Part shown: positions 41,542-52,253 of the stretch, piece by piece
How positions within the stretch are numbered: the first letter of the stretch is position 1
Layout: each line of letters begins with the position of its first letter
Assembly: GCA_037953745.1 (NCBI GenBank)
Contig: JBAKBP010003213.1
Span: 1 to 64,000, forward strand
Direction of reading: 5' to 3'
Origin: Lithodes maja
Taxonomy: Eukaryota > Arthropoda > Malacostraca > Decapoda > Lithodidae
Length of the DNA stretch: 64,000 nucleotides
Program-made: the position numbers and the translations under genes
The notes under the pieces: generated by a model
The model's input: the letters and a program-made list of their open reading frames with translations, nothing else
What the model was told of the DNA's origin: nothing
Database searches by the model: none

Positions 41542-42425
41542 GATATTTACGTTTTAAGGGTTTGTTTACACTTCTTCTTTTTCGTCTTCATCTGGGAGAC
41601 TTCTTTTGTGTGACTGTCAGTCAACAACTGAGACATCTGGTGGCGAATGCAATGAACTATACTGGTGGCGTCGTAGCCAAAGTAATCGCCCTACCTAATT
41701 CATGCCAAGAGTACTCGAGTTCACTGACACGTGATGTCTATCGACCAATCAGGTGCTGCCATGATTTGGAAAACAGGTGGCCCAGGATATAAGCTGTCAG
41801 TTTGACTCTGGCCAGCTTGTGTAGAGGGTGTGAGCCGATCAAAGCTTTTTCCACCGTCTTTAAAAAACACTGAGGCTGCTTAAGACCTTTTCGCCTTCCA
41901 ATAAGTGTAAACTGTCCAAAGTGCAATAACCAGTGTTCAAATACAGCTGACAAGGACAGCTGGTTTTGAAATGCACATACACTTGTTTTACATGGAAACA
42001 TTCTAAACAAAAATCCACCAGCTGTTGACCAAGATGCTTAGATAAGTGGTGATCGAGCCTCCAGCGGCCAGCTAGGCAGCCCAGTACCTCCTCTGTTCAT
42101 TAAGGTTCGTTGGTTGGTTGGGACAACATAAAGGAGCCGGACCACAGCTAGCTCGGGAATCTTAATGGGTCATCGCAAAGTAACATAAAGTAACAGATTT
42201 TTTCGCATAGGATTAAACTGGCATGCAAGGGCTAGTTGGTTATACTGATGTTTTGGACCGACAGTTAGCCCATCGATCTTTTTAGGCCTAATAGGTCCGG
42301 TAGAGCATAGGCTATACATCATTGCTATATATATCATTAAGAGCTGAAATGTATTAGCCTATAAGGGAGAACAAAAATAAAATACATAGGCCTACTGTAA
42401 AACAATAAGTTTTTCAGCCAGTACC
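41542..42425. other. Unrecognised region with one 90-codon frame
   Basis: Minus-strand frame 42010-41738 (CAFQNQLSLSAVFEHWLLHF, SHPLHKLARVKLTAYILGHLF) is open but resembles no family I can name; it lacks splice or start evidence. The rest is non-coding. Confidence 0.4.
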
Positions 42426-42429
42426 CAAC

Positions 42430-42990
42430 CAGCGGGGGTGTGGGGGCGGCAGCCCCCACCAATAATACTAGGTTAGGTTAGGTTAGGTTAGGTTAGGTTA
42501 GGTTAGGCTAATGTTAACCCCATTCTTACTAGGTTAGGTTAGGTAAGGTTGTTAGGTTAGGCTAATGATAACCCCATTCTTACTAGGTTAGGTAAGGTTG
42601 TTAGGTTAGGCTAATGTTAACCCCATTCTTACTAGGTTAGGTTAGGTAAGGTTGTTAGGTTAGGCTAATGTTAACCCCATTCTTACTAGGTTAGGTTAGG
42701 TAAGGTTGTTAGGTTAGGCTAATGTTAACCCCATTCTTACTAGGTTAGGTAAGGTTGTTAGGTTAGGCTAATGTTAACCCCATTCTTACTAGGTTAGGTT
42801 AGGTAAGGTTGTTAGGTTAGGCTAATGTTAACCCCATTCTTACTAGGTTAGGTTAGGTAAGGTTGTTAGGTTAGGCTAATATTAACCCCATTCTTACTAG
42901 GTTAGGTTAGGTAAGGTTGTTAGGTTAGGCTAATGTTAACCCCCATTCTTACTTCGTTAGGTTAGGCTATTGTTAACCTTATGAAAACCC
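42430..42990. repeat. TTAGG tract and ~60-bp TTAGG-rich units
   Basis: Starts with eight contiguous TTAGG/GGTTA pentamers (42470-42510), then about eight units of CTAATGTTAACCCCATTCTT + ACTAGGTTAGG..AAGGTTGTTAGG. The GC-rich leader (GCGGGGGTGTGGGGGCGGCA) is shared with 37560. Confidence 0.93.
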
Positions 42991-43029
42991 AAACAAAGAT
43001 TTTATTAGGGTTACTGTGTAATTTTAACA

Positions 43030-43345
43030 TGAACATTAGTAAAATCCGAGCCAAGTTTCGTCAAAACTTGGCTTGTGTTTTCTAAATGTCGGGTTATATG
43101 GGTATGGAAATTTACAAAACCTGAGCCAACATGTTAATAAGGTTACTGTGTTATTTTCATTTTTAAATTAGTTAAATCCGAGCCAAGTTTCGTCAAAACT
43201 TGGCTCGGGTTTTCAAAAAGTCGGGTTTTATGGGTCTGGAAATTGACAAAACCCGAGCCAATATTTTACCAAGGTTACTGTGTTTTTTTCATTTTTACAT
43301 TTGTTAAATCCGAGCCAAGTTTCGTCAAAACTTGGCTCGGGTTTT
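43030..43345. repeat. Hairpin repeats, locus 3
   Basis: Three ~120-bp units with AATCCGAGCCAAGTTTCGTC facing AAAACTTGGCTCGGGTTTT, as at 34070 and 38140, again next to a TTAGG array. Confidence 0.9.
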
Positions 43346-44009
43346 CAAAAAATTGAGGATCGTACATGTATAAATGGACAGAGCACACAATACTCTACAA
43401 CCTCCCAAAAGCTGTATCTTCTACTCTGCCATGTTCCTGCGTAAAATATTGTAAGCCAAAAAAAAAAGTTAAAAATTTTCACCCAATTACCTTAGACTTT
43501 CACATGTTTTTCTCAACACCTGTTTTGTCGCACTTTGGGATCTTATAATTAATGTATTATTGGCCCTCTAAGAATGTTTTATATACCATTCGAAAGCGTG
43601 TGAAATGCTCTATAAAGCTCTTGACGCCTTTTTTAAAATTTGAGACACAGCCCTTTGGCATATGTAGCTAACCACCGAGTACAAAATCATTACCTAATTT
43701 CCGAGTCATCTAATTCCGCAATTAGATAAAAAAAGAAAAAAGTGGATCAAGAGAGTTGTAAAACCACCTGTCCTGAGTTGTCTGATCCCTCTGAAAATAT
43801 TATACAGTGCTTAGGTTTCGAATTATACGACTTCCGAATTTTTGTTCAATTTTCGAGCTAATTTCCACCCTAATTCAGGAACTAATTGACCTAGATTAAA
43901 AAATAATTAACAAAAAATCCTTGTTACATCATCCTCTATACGTGTGCGAAATCTCATTGAAATCAGACGAAGCTCAGTGACACCCCTTATTAAAAAGCGG
44001 CCGGTCCCC
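43346..44009. other. Spacer, nothing recognised
   Basis: AT-rich, stop-rich in all frames. No repeat or gene identified before the MITE at 44014. Confidence 0.6.
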
Positions 44010-44013
44010 TTAA

Positions 44014-44329
44014 GGGGAGGTTTTTAGTTTGGTTTCTAGATATCCATCAAGCTTAAGATTACACCCCCTTGAGCCCCTTTCAAGATAAATTTGTACATTT
44101 TTCGGTAGAAAAATTTCCCGGCTCAAAGCCGGTTCCTCAAATTACAGGCTTGCTATCGCTCGCCAGGATAAAATCGACACCTGAATTGCACGAAAGGTCT
44201 TAATATGGGGTGAAAGTTCTTAAAATCGCTAAACTAATGGGGCAAACGTTTTATAATATCAAAAGCAATGGGGCTAAACATGAGGGAGAAAGGGGTCAAG
44301 AAAAAAATCCCTCAAGTGGAGATCTCCCC
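44014..44329 (+). mobile_element. MITE family A, complete copy with TTAA TSD
   Basis: 316 bp between TTAA (44010-44013) and TTAA (44330-44333), ends GGGGAGG and, reversed, GGGGAGAT. This defines the family: TTAA target, very short TIR. Other copies: 139-450, 1029-1298, 33751, 40942, and decayed ones at 59880-60600. Confidence 0.82.
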
Positions 44330-44587
44330 TTAAGTCTCCATGCAGTGTAGGTATGAAGCACGAGTATATCCAAGATTGGTATGATTACAAATAGTCCCAG
44401 TCGAGTTTTAGGATGCACAAGTAAAAGGGTGGAAGTTTAAGACTTGAGCTTGTATAAGTAGAGGTATAACAACCAAAAAGGACAAGTGATGAATAATGAT
44501 GTGAAAGATAGCCGATTTGACAGTCAACTGTACTTGACTGGGCTAGATACAGAACAGAACTCCCTTAGCTTACTCGCTCTCCTGATA

Positions 44588-45550
44588 TGCAACACAATCT
44601 AGATAAGTTGTCATGTTGGGCCCAAATTTGGCAAATGAGTTTCAATGCGGATAAATGTAAAGTACTACATATCTGATACCAAAATGAGAAAGCAAAATAT
44701 TCGATGAATGGCACTCCGCTTAAGAATGTAAACAGAGAAACCGATCTGGGAGTAACAATATCGAGTAACCTAAAACCGAGTCAACAATGTTCAGAAGTTG
44801 TTAAGAAGGCAAACAAAATAATTGGCTTTATAGGCAGGTCATTTGAGCATAAATCCAAAGACGTTATCCTAACCCTTTACAATTCCTTAGTCCGCCCTCT
44901 TCTGGAATACTGCGTTCAATCCTGGTGCCCTTATTACCAAAAAGATATAGACAAGCTAGAACGAGTTCAACGTAGAGTTGATACCTGGCCTAAAGAACAA
45001 ACCATACGAGGAGTGTCTTAGAGAATTAGATCTATTTCCTTTAACCCAGCGCAGATTAAGAGGCAACTTAATTCAAGTGTTCAAAATCATCAAAGGCATC
45101 GACAATATGAACTGTAGTAAGTACTTCACTATCGACCAATCTAATTACACGCGGGGAAACTCACACGAATCTAAGAATTTCTTCTTCAATCGAGTTGTCT
45201 GCTTGTGGAAGGGGCTTCCCCGAGACGTTATAGACTGCAGCACCGTTGATTCGTTTAAACTTCGCCTAGACAAGTATCTCGCATCAAACCCGCGACTGAC
45301 TGCGTTTGTAAATGAATAACTTTATTTTATCCCCCCCTCAATTACTAACCCATCTGTCCCCTACTAACTTCCTAATCCTGCCACGGACATTAGTTCCAGG
45401 GCAGTAGTTCCCTTTCCAATGTTCCCTTACCCACTCTAAACCACTGTTTGGACACTTGATCCTCAGTGTTTTGGAGGACAAGCAGCCTAGAAGGGTCACT
45501 AGATCTGTTGTTGCTTGATTTTCTTTGTACTCCTTTATACTCCCCTTATA
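44588..45550 (+). mobile_element. CR1-like LINE, 5'-truncated copy
   Basis: Frames 44704-45021 and 44978-45319 encode the ORF2 C-terminus (NVNRETDLGVTISSNLKP, ANKIIGFIGRSFEHKSKD, YCVQSWCPYYQKD, GLPRDVIDC, DSFKLRLDKYL). The copy at 61898-63660 is very close and extends further 5'. Relative to it, an 8-base deletion near 44979 breaks the frame and a 30-base in-frame deletion lies at about 45161. The 3' UTR (45320-45545) is almost identical in the two copies and ends in a short TTTGTACTCC-type repeat. Confidence 0.88.
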
Positions 45551-45559
45551 TACCTCTGC

Positions 45560-46513
45560 CCTTCATCTAGTTTCCTGCCAAGTGAATAGGGAACAAAAAA
45601 AATAGTTAAATTAACCATAAAGAAAACTCTATGAAAAGATTCTTAAGTTTGCAACAGTACACACAACCTAAATAGTCTCATTGGTTAACAAAACAACCTG
45701 TGACGAAACATTTACTAGAGTCTCAATTATTAACCCGGGAGCTGCGGGGAGACTCTTAAGAGTTCCCCCGGCGGACTGCGGGAAGACTCTTGTGAGTAAG
45801 TAAAATATAAAATCAACTTTTGACATCGAAAAAAAAAAAATTATTTTTATTTTTTTATTTTTTTATTTTTTTTTGGCCCCTGGGCCATGCAAAATCTCAG
45901 TCCTCTACCTCCCCTCCTTCCCCACTTTCCTCCTATCCTTCAGTTATCACCTATTTTCCCTATTATTCCCTTATTCTGAGGTATATTTTCGTGCTAACAT
46001 TAGCGAGTTGCAAGCAGGGTGTTGTCATCACTGATAGCAAGCGAGTGCAAGAGAGAGAGAGAGAGTATCGATCGACTGTGTCTCAGTGGCCTTGGGGGAA
46101 ATTGGCGGGAGAGTAGCTTGCCTCACCCATACATTATACAACTCGCGGGCTATATCTCCGATTTTGACCATCCAAACGCTGTTTTCACTCGTTTTATTGT
46201 TGTTTCAGGTTAATACCTTTATAATCAACCCATAATAGGCGCATATGGATAATTATTAATGGTACAATGAATATTTTAGTGACGGAAACACCTCAAATAC
46301 GTCAGCACAGGGGGACGTTTTCAATTACCCCCATGCGCACTTGTTAGGTTAAGTGGAAGGAAATAGAGTTCATGGAGCTTCAATGGTCTCATAAATGGAC
46401 TCAAACATAAGGTTGACATGAATACAGTTCATGAAGCTTCATGGAGATCATACAACTATGAAACTATAAGCCTAACTGAAAACAAAGTTCTATCTAAATT
46501 AATATATTTATAG
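45560..46513. other. Spacer, nothing recognised
   Basis: Includes a T-rich low-complexity stretch (45830-45875) and a GA repeat (46050-46065). No coding sequence was identified. Confidence 0.6.
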
Positions 46514-46521
46514 GAATATGT

Positions 46522-46728
46522 GGTAAGAGTTGTGTTATCGGGTGTACCACTACCGACATACAGCATAACTCCTCTCTAAAACATTAACCTAACCAAACAA
46601 CCTACCCTAACCTAACCTAGTATTTATGTAGTATTGAGAATACTAGGTTAGGTTAGGCTTTTTAGTTAGGTTATAGATGATTTATGTAGTATGTCGGTAG
46701 TGGTACGCCCGATAACACAACTCTTACC
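46522..46728. mobile_element. 207-bp MITE with 41-bp TIRs and 8-bp TSD
   Basis: Ends GGTAAGAGTTGTGTTATCGG, continuing to about 41 bp with one mismatch (TGTACC/CGTACC), inverted at 46688-46728. Flanked by GAATATGT on both sides (46514-46521, 46729-46736). An 8-bp duplication fits hAT, P or Merlin-type superfamilies; the ends alone do not decide. TTAGG-like tracts (CCTAACCTAACCTAG) occur inside. Lies about 315 bp upstream of the MUS81-like start. Confidence 0.88.
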
Positions 46729-47043
46729 GAATATGTTACAATGGCTGATATTAGAGAAATTATTAATGAGAGTGTTTGCTTGTTGTTTATATGAAGGAGT
46801 AGTCTGTGGATGTAATTGCGGCATGTTATTGTGTTGTGTTTCTGTTTGAAAGTGTAATGCTGTTTGATGTTTTGTAAAGTTTTGGGGGGTCTGTTTTGTG
46901 ATCAAGTGTTTGGAGATATTTATACTGCTGTTAGTTTCCCCCTGCACTCACTATTCATAAGTTAAAATGGTAGGCCACCCTTCATTATATTTTGTATTTT
47001 GCAGTTGTTATTTTAATTACCCCAAGGGCCCTGATGCACTGAG

Positions 47044-47202
47044 ATGGGTGAGCCAAGTGAGGGCAGGAGCAGGGGAAGGAAGACGTACCGGCGAGTGAAG
47101 GGCGTGTTGAACCATGCCAACCCGCTCTTTGACCAGTGGCTGCGAGAATGGCAGGAGGAGGCACAGAAGAGAGGCTCCAATATGAAATACAACTTTCAGA
47201 GA
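47044..47202 (+). CDS. MUS81: First coding exon of a MUS81-like endonuclease gene
   Basis: 53 codons from ATG at 47044, ending at a consensus splice donor (AGA|GTGAGT, GT at 47203). The translation has a basic start (GRSRGRKTYRRVKG) and then NPLFDQWLREWQEEA and MKYNFQR, which fits the conserved N-terminal segment of MUS81 (NPLF..WL.EW..EA...F.FQ). MUS81 with EME1 cuts branched DNA at stalled forks and in recombination. The catalytic ERKXXXD nuclease domain is not in the window, and no second exon was found downstream, so intron 1 would exceed 16 kb if the locus is intact. It is the only host-type coding sequence I can support here. Confidence 0.75.
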
Positions 47203-48343
47203 GTGAGTTTATCATTTCTGTTAATAAACTTAGGAATACTGGGTTGAGCCAGTTTAACACCACAAGTTGTTAATATTTGTGTCAAATGTGGCAAACCTGC
47301 TAACTTATCTAACTATCCATCTGAATTGGCTTGAAGAATATGGTTTGCAGCAACTAAGTTAAAATTAGCCTAATAATATAGAGGTGAATAAAATAGCCTA
47401 GGCCACATGGCCAGAGTCAGGACAGGCAGGTCAAGGCAGAAATCAGTAGAGACTTACCTTGGGTACCGGTACCTTAAAACACAAAAAATCTTAGAAATGC
47501 AAGGCGAAACAGCAACAGTAAACCTAAACTAGGTTAGGCCAACTTTGTGAAGACGGTAGAAAAGTTCAGCATGATCTACCCTCACTTGGAAAGAGTGAGC
47601 ACATTGACCCCAAATAAGAAATAATGAAAATGTTAGACTAGAAACATCAAAATTCCTCCATACAAATTTCAGCCTGTGCTAGTTTTAAATGTATCAGAGT
47701 AAAAAAGACAATAAATGCTTATCCACACCCAAAAATATATTTCAGAAATGGTAGAGGGACATGCATGGCATCTTATGCTCAGGGAGGCAATTGCCATCCA
47801 CACAATTATCCCTCAAAAATGCATCCTAACTAGCTTAAAAACATTCCTAGCGCACTTCCATACAACCCAAACGTAACTTAGAACTTACTAGACAAGTCTA
47901 GTCGGTGAGAGGTGACTGACAAGAAGGTGTAACACAAAGGTAGAGAAACTTGTGGAAAGAGCGAGCACCTTTCAACAGAGGGAGCTCAGAGAGCGAAAGA
48001 AGCGGCAGGACACCACTTGGTGACTGTTATGCCCGACATCATAATTTCAAAACTGTAATTTCCATTCACTTATGTTACATGAATGAAGGTTCATTCACCT
48101 TTTTAAGAGTAAAAAAAAAAAAAAATTCAAGGACCGTATGCCGTGTGACTTGCGCTCGTCAGTCGTGTATTGTTTTACTTACCCTAGCTGCCAGGCAGGG
48201 TATGTGGGTAGCACTGTACACACTTACAAAATACGTGTTGACGAACACAGGGGTAACTCGAGTAAAAAGGGTCAGAGGCTTCACACTCCTCAGTAAGAGA
48301 TCACGGTAACGTGTGTAACGGTATTCCAACTTCAGATAATATT
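47203..48343. other. Putative MUS81 intron 1 start; no other feature recognised
   Basis: AT-rich, with a poly(A) run at 48111-48125. Frame 47950-48309 is open for 119 codons but low in recognisable features and is not proposed as an exon. Confidence 0.55.
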
Positions 48344-48830
48344 TGGGAGGTTTGACGTACCTCCCAACCTACCAAATAGGAAAACCTACTATTTGGTAGT
48401 AGTCTTGGAAAATCCAACGTCAAGGCTATTAACCTAATTGCAATGACGACTTGTCTATTTTGACTTCCATGTCGTCATTCCAACCGCGGTTAAAAAGAAA
48501 ACGTCTAGAGTCTACTCCTTATCTTGCTCTAGGAGACGTTGTACATTAACCAAAACTACCACCGAAGGTGAAAAAAGCATAGAAGAGAAGAAAAAGGGGT
48601 TTACCTTAGTTACCGCTCAAGGCCCATCCCGTGTTCCGTCATGCGCAGATCCCTGTCGAACGTGCGCATGAGCGACCCTCTCTTGTCATCACATCTCACG
48701 TCAGCAGAAGAACGCGGATGGGCAGGGGTCCGGCGTGAGGGAGGGTATTATGTACGTTGGATTTTCCAAGACTACTACCAAATAGTAGGTTTTCCTATTT
48801 GGTAGGTTGGGAGGTACGTCAAACCTCCCA
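48344..48830. repeat. Perfect 77-bp inverted repeat, likely DIRS 3' end
   Basis: 48344-48420 and 48754-48830 are exact reverse complements (TGGGAGGTTTGACGTACCTC, continuing to AAATCCAACGT). After the right arm, 48836-48868 repeats part of the left arm in direct orientation (TAGTAGTCTTGG.AAATCCAA, CGTCAAGGCT). DIRS elements end in inverted terminal repeats plus an internal complementary region, and this lies just 3' of the recombinase ORF, so that reading is plausible; an independent MITE is the alternative. Confidence 0.6.
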
Positions 48831-49305
48831 ATTTGTTAGTAGTCTTGGCAAATCCAACGTCAAGGCTGCATAACAAATAGGAGGAGGACATCCAAGCCCA
48901 ACATACCAAAAAAAACAATGCATAAGACAAAATTATGAATGACAAAGAAACACAAGTTAAACAAGAGAGTTTAATAAAAGAGTGAAAAACTGAGGAGTAG
49001 CTAAAAAGAGCAGTTTTAACACGTGCCCGTCATTCATAGTAATGCAAAACCATAGACTCGTCTTAAACCAAAAAGCACTGTACACAAAATCCCTTTTCTT
49101 CCAAAACGAACAAAAACATGGAACACAAAAATAAAACACAATTTTCAAGTAGGCAAAAACACTTATGTACTGTATACATATAACATAATCCCAAACTTGC
49201 AATCCAGTGTTGCAAACCCGTACTCCCCCCCCCCCCCCTTTTCAAAGAAAACAAAGTAAAAGAAAGAGTGACAAGGGGGGAAGACCAGGCAACTTCGCTA
49301 GAGCT

Positions 49306-50295
49306 CTAGGAAACACGACTCCCGAGAGCTATCACAGGCCGAGGGGGTCTAACAATGGACATGGAGAGGTAGGAGGAGACGAAGGTATGGACAGAAGACC
49401 ACAAACCCGCCGAGGCGACGTCAGGCAACGAACGAGTCTGCAGGAACCGTAAGGAGGCAGCAAAGGACCGCACATCGTGCGCAGAACCCCGACAAGCAGG
49501 GTTACTGGCACGAATGACCCGACAAATGTGGCGTCCTATCTGTACCTTCGAGAGCCTCCCACCAGTCCGAGGAGACACCCACACAGCAGTCCCCGAAGTC
49601 GGAGCCACAGACTCAACATAGGAGTGCAAGGCCTGCACCGGGCACAACACATGGTGAATATGCCCACGCTTTAAAGCCTGGATGGTGAAAGGCTTGAAAA
49701 CGTGGGTCTCTCTCTCATTCTTGGCAACAAAATGAGGGGAGGCGGCTAACGTGGCGACATTCAATGACGGGGAGAATCGCATGCATTCCTGGGACCGCGA
49801 CATGGCAGCTAGTTCAGACACCCTATCCCCAGTGGCCAGAGCGACAAGGAAGAGGGTACGCTCCAGCAACTGAACCGGTGTAGTGTCCCGTGTATATGTG
49901 TGTGAAGCCAGAAGGTCCAGAGCACGCCCCAGATCCCACTGAGGAGGGATCTGGCGCGGAGGCGGTCGCTCCCTGAAGGCAGCCTTCATGAAGGAATCCA
50001 GCTCCTTTGGAGGAACGACCAGCCCAGTGACGGATTCAAAGACCTCCCGGATGGCAGACAAGTGGTTACGTATAGTGTTGACTTGAAAGCAACGTGTACG
50101 GAAGAGGTGAAACAAGTAGTGTAGGACGAGGGAAGGAGAGCTAACAGTCTGGCGAGTGTCCTGTATCCACCTAGTAAAATACCTCCAGTGGGACTCGTAA
50201 GTCCCCCAAGTCGAAGACGTCCATGAACGCTTCAGGAAGTCAGTCAGGTCCCGTCCGTGGACTGGGAGCCACCGCGCCTCACGAACATCCACGAT
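49306..50295 (-). CDS. DIRS tyrosine recombinase
   Basis: Only the C-terminal ~325 codons of the 981-codon open frame ending at 49306 are genuine; the upstream part is the RT region in a wrong frame. N-terminal SAM-like core-binding region (WGTYESHWRYFTRWIQD, HYLFHLFRTRCFQVNTIRNHL) is followed by the catalytic domain with ALATGDRVSELAAM (first Arg), SAHDVRSFAAS (His-x-x-Arg) and WSSVHTFVSSYL (Trp-His region and Tyr nucleophile). It would integrate circular cDNA without target duplication. No stop or shift is seen within this part, so it may be intact. Confidence 0.85.
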   Translation of the reverse strand: MVDVREARWLPVHGRDLTDFLKRSWTSSTWGTYESHWRYFTRWIQDTRQTVSSPSLVLHYLFHLFRTRCFQVNTIRNHLSAIREVFESVTGLVVPPKELDSFMKAAFRERPPPRQIPPQWDLGRALDLLASHTYTRDTTPVQLLERTLFLVALATGDRVSELAAMSRSQECMRFSPSLNVATLAASPHFVAKNERETHVFKPFTIQALKRGHIHHVLCPVQALHSYVESVAPTSGTAVWVSPRTGGRLSKVQIGRHICRVIRASNPACRGSAHDVRSFAASLRFLQTRSLPDVASAGLWSSVHTFVSSYLSMSIVRPPRPVIALGSRVS

Positions 50296-51990
50296 GCGAA
50301 GGCCAACGAGGTCCGTAGGTCTCCAACCTGGCTCAAGTGGAAGTGTGAGAGAGGGAGAGGGACCGGACTCGGGCACCACCGCTTCAACTGGGAGTACCAA
50401 GCCTGGGCCGGCCACAGAGGCGCTATGAGCCAGACTCTGCCGCGGTACAGCCGCAGCCTCGCGAGGACTTTGCACATCAACAGTGCGTCTGGTGGCGGAA
50501 ATATGTATATCGACTGCCACCTGCTCCAGTCTTCCATGAAAGCGTCCGGACCCCCCTCCGGAGTACGAGTCCGGAGGGATAGGTATCGAGGCAACTTGCG
50601 TGTCTCCTTCGATGCGAACAAGTCGACCTCCGGAACACCCCAGGAAGCCGCGAGGTCGTCGAATACAGTCTGTTTCATCGCCCATTCTACAAGAACGCCC
50701 TGTCCTCTCGACAGGGCGTCCGCCCATAGGTTGGCAGTCCCAGGCAGGTAGGAGGCGTGCAGGGAGATGTGTCGGTTCGCGAGGAAGAACAACTTCTCGG
50801 AGATCCCCAACAGAGTCAAAGACCTGGAGGACCCCTGCTTTTGGATACAGTGGACAGCTGTCTGATTGTCCATCCGGAAGGCCACCGACTGGCCCCGAAG
50901 GGCCAGCGCGTGGTCCCGCAGGAAGAACAAGGGAACCAAGAGTTCGAGGGCATTGATGTGTAGGTGTGTGTGTCCCACCCATCTGCCGTGATGTTGATGT
51001 CCCAGGTTGGATTGGTAACCCCACCCCACCTCGCTCGACGCATCTGTATCCACCCAGATCGTCGGCGGGGGGGCGGTCCAGGGCACAGCCGCAGAGAGCG
51101 TGCCCCGAGCAACCCAGTGTCCTAAGTGTCTGTGAATGGTACGCGGGATCGGCATGAGCCGATCCATAGGGGCCAACGGAAACACCTTGTTGCCCATGAG
51201 TATTAGGCGGCGCAGCCTGAGCCTCCCTAAGGGAATGGTCAGAGCAGCCCAATTCAGGGAACCCACTAATGAGTCCCAGATCCTCCTCGTGAGGGAGACC
51301 GAGTGCAACACGGCGAAGACCTTCCTGCGAAGTTTCACCGCGTTTGGCTGACTCTGGGTTACCGTAGCGTTGGATAGATCCCATTCGAGACCTACCCCCG
51401 TCACGACACGCAACGGGGTCAGGCGTGACTTGGGAATATTTACTTTGAACCCTAACTGTGTGATGTGTCGAACTACTGTGAGGGTGTCGCGGACGCACTG
51501 TTCTAGGGTGTCTGAAACTATCAACCAGTCGTCCTAGTAAAACAGGATCTGGAGGCCGCTTCTGAGGAGAGGATCCAGAGCCTGCTTCACCAGTTTCGAG
51601 AAGATCCGCAGCGCGATGTTGAGACCGAAGGGAAGTCTGTCGAACATGAACACACGATCGGAAGTCTGAACGGCCAAGAATCGCTGGAAACGAGGATGGA
51701 TAGGAACGTGCCAATATGCATCCTTGAGGTCCAGCGACACTACCAACGACAGAGGTCGCAGGGCCAGTCGTACCTGGTGCACCGTCAGCATCCGAAACCG
51801 TGTGTTCACGATGTGCCCGTTGAGGGCCGACAGATCCACCACCGGTCGCATCGCGTCGCAGTCCATCTTCGGTACCAGAAAAACACGGGAGAGGAAAACC
51901 GGTTGACCGGCTTTCACCTCCGTGACGATTCCCTGCTTGTGCATGGATGTAATCACGTCGGCCTCCTCCGAAGAGACAGGCTGGCTTCGT
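50244..51990 (-). pseudogene. DIRS reverse transcriptase-RNase H, stop in the catalytic motif
   Basis: Frame 51956-51534: GIVTEVKAGQPVFLSRVFLV, RPVVDLSALNGHIV, VVSLDLKDAYWHVPIHP (first catalytic Asp) and FDRLPFGLNIA, then ILFY and a TAG at 51534-51536, followed in the same frame by DDWLIVSDT. The YxDD motif is thus Y-stop-DD. The rest (51524-50244) continues with LGFKVNIPKSRLTP, RNase H (IWVDTDASSEVGWGY, INALELLVPL, FRMDNQTAVHCIQ, NLWADALSRG) and a DIRS-typical PEVDLFASKETRKLPRYLS block. Apart from the stop the frame is well kept. Confidence 0.88.
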
Positions 51991-52253
51991 TGACAAGAGC
52001 TGAGTGGGGGTCTGGACTTCCATCTCCAGGTTAGACCCCTCCGTGCAATCTTCCGCCCCCACGTCCCTCGCGGCCACCGAGGGGCGCAAGGGCGAAAACA
52101 ACCTGTGGGAGCCCCCGAGATGAGGTGAGCGACCCGTTCTGCGAGGCGAGAAGGAGAACAAGGAGGAGACCGACCTGGAGAACCTACACATTTTTTGACG
52201 TGGAGGGTCCCCCGGTACGGTCCTTGCGGTCATAAGAGCCACGTTGACCACCT

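Noticed and set aside
41738..42010. 90-codon minus-strand frame as a gene
   Set aside because: No recognisable domain, no splice or start support, and it lies in repeat-rich DNA; kept only as an unrecognised frame.
42470..42510. A true telomere end
   Set aside because: Only about eight contiguous pentamers, flanked on both sides by ordinary repeats and embedded in mobile family F.
47950..48309. 119-codon plus-strand frame as MUS81 exon 2
   Set aside because: It shows none of the expected MUS81 sequence following the first exon, contains a poly-lysine run from a poly(A) tract and has no clear acceptor site.
50296..52251. First ~650 codons of the 981-codon minus-strand frame ending at 49306
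   Set aside because: The same DNA encodes clear RT-RNase H motifs in another frame; only the recombinase part at the end of this frame has recognisable motifs.
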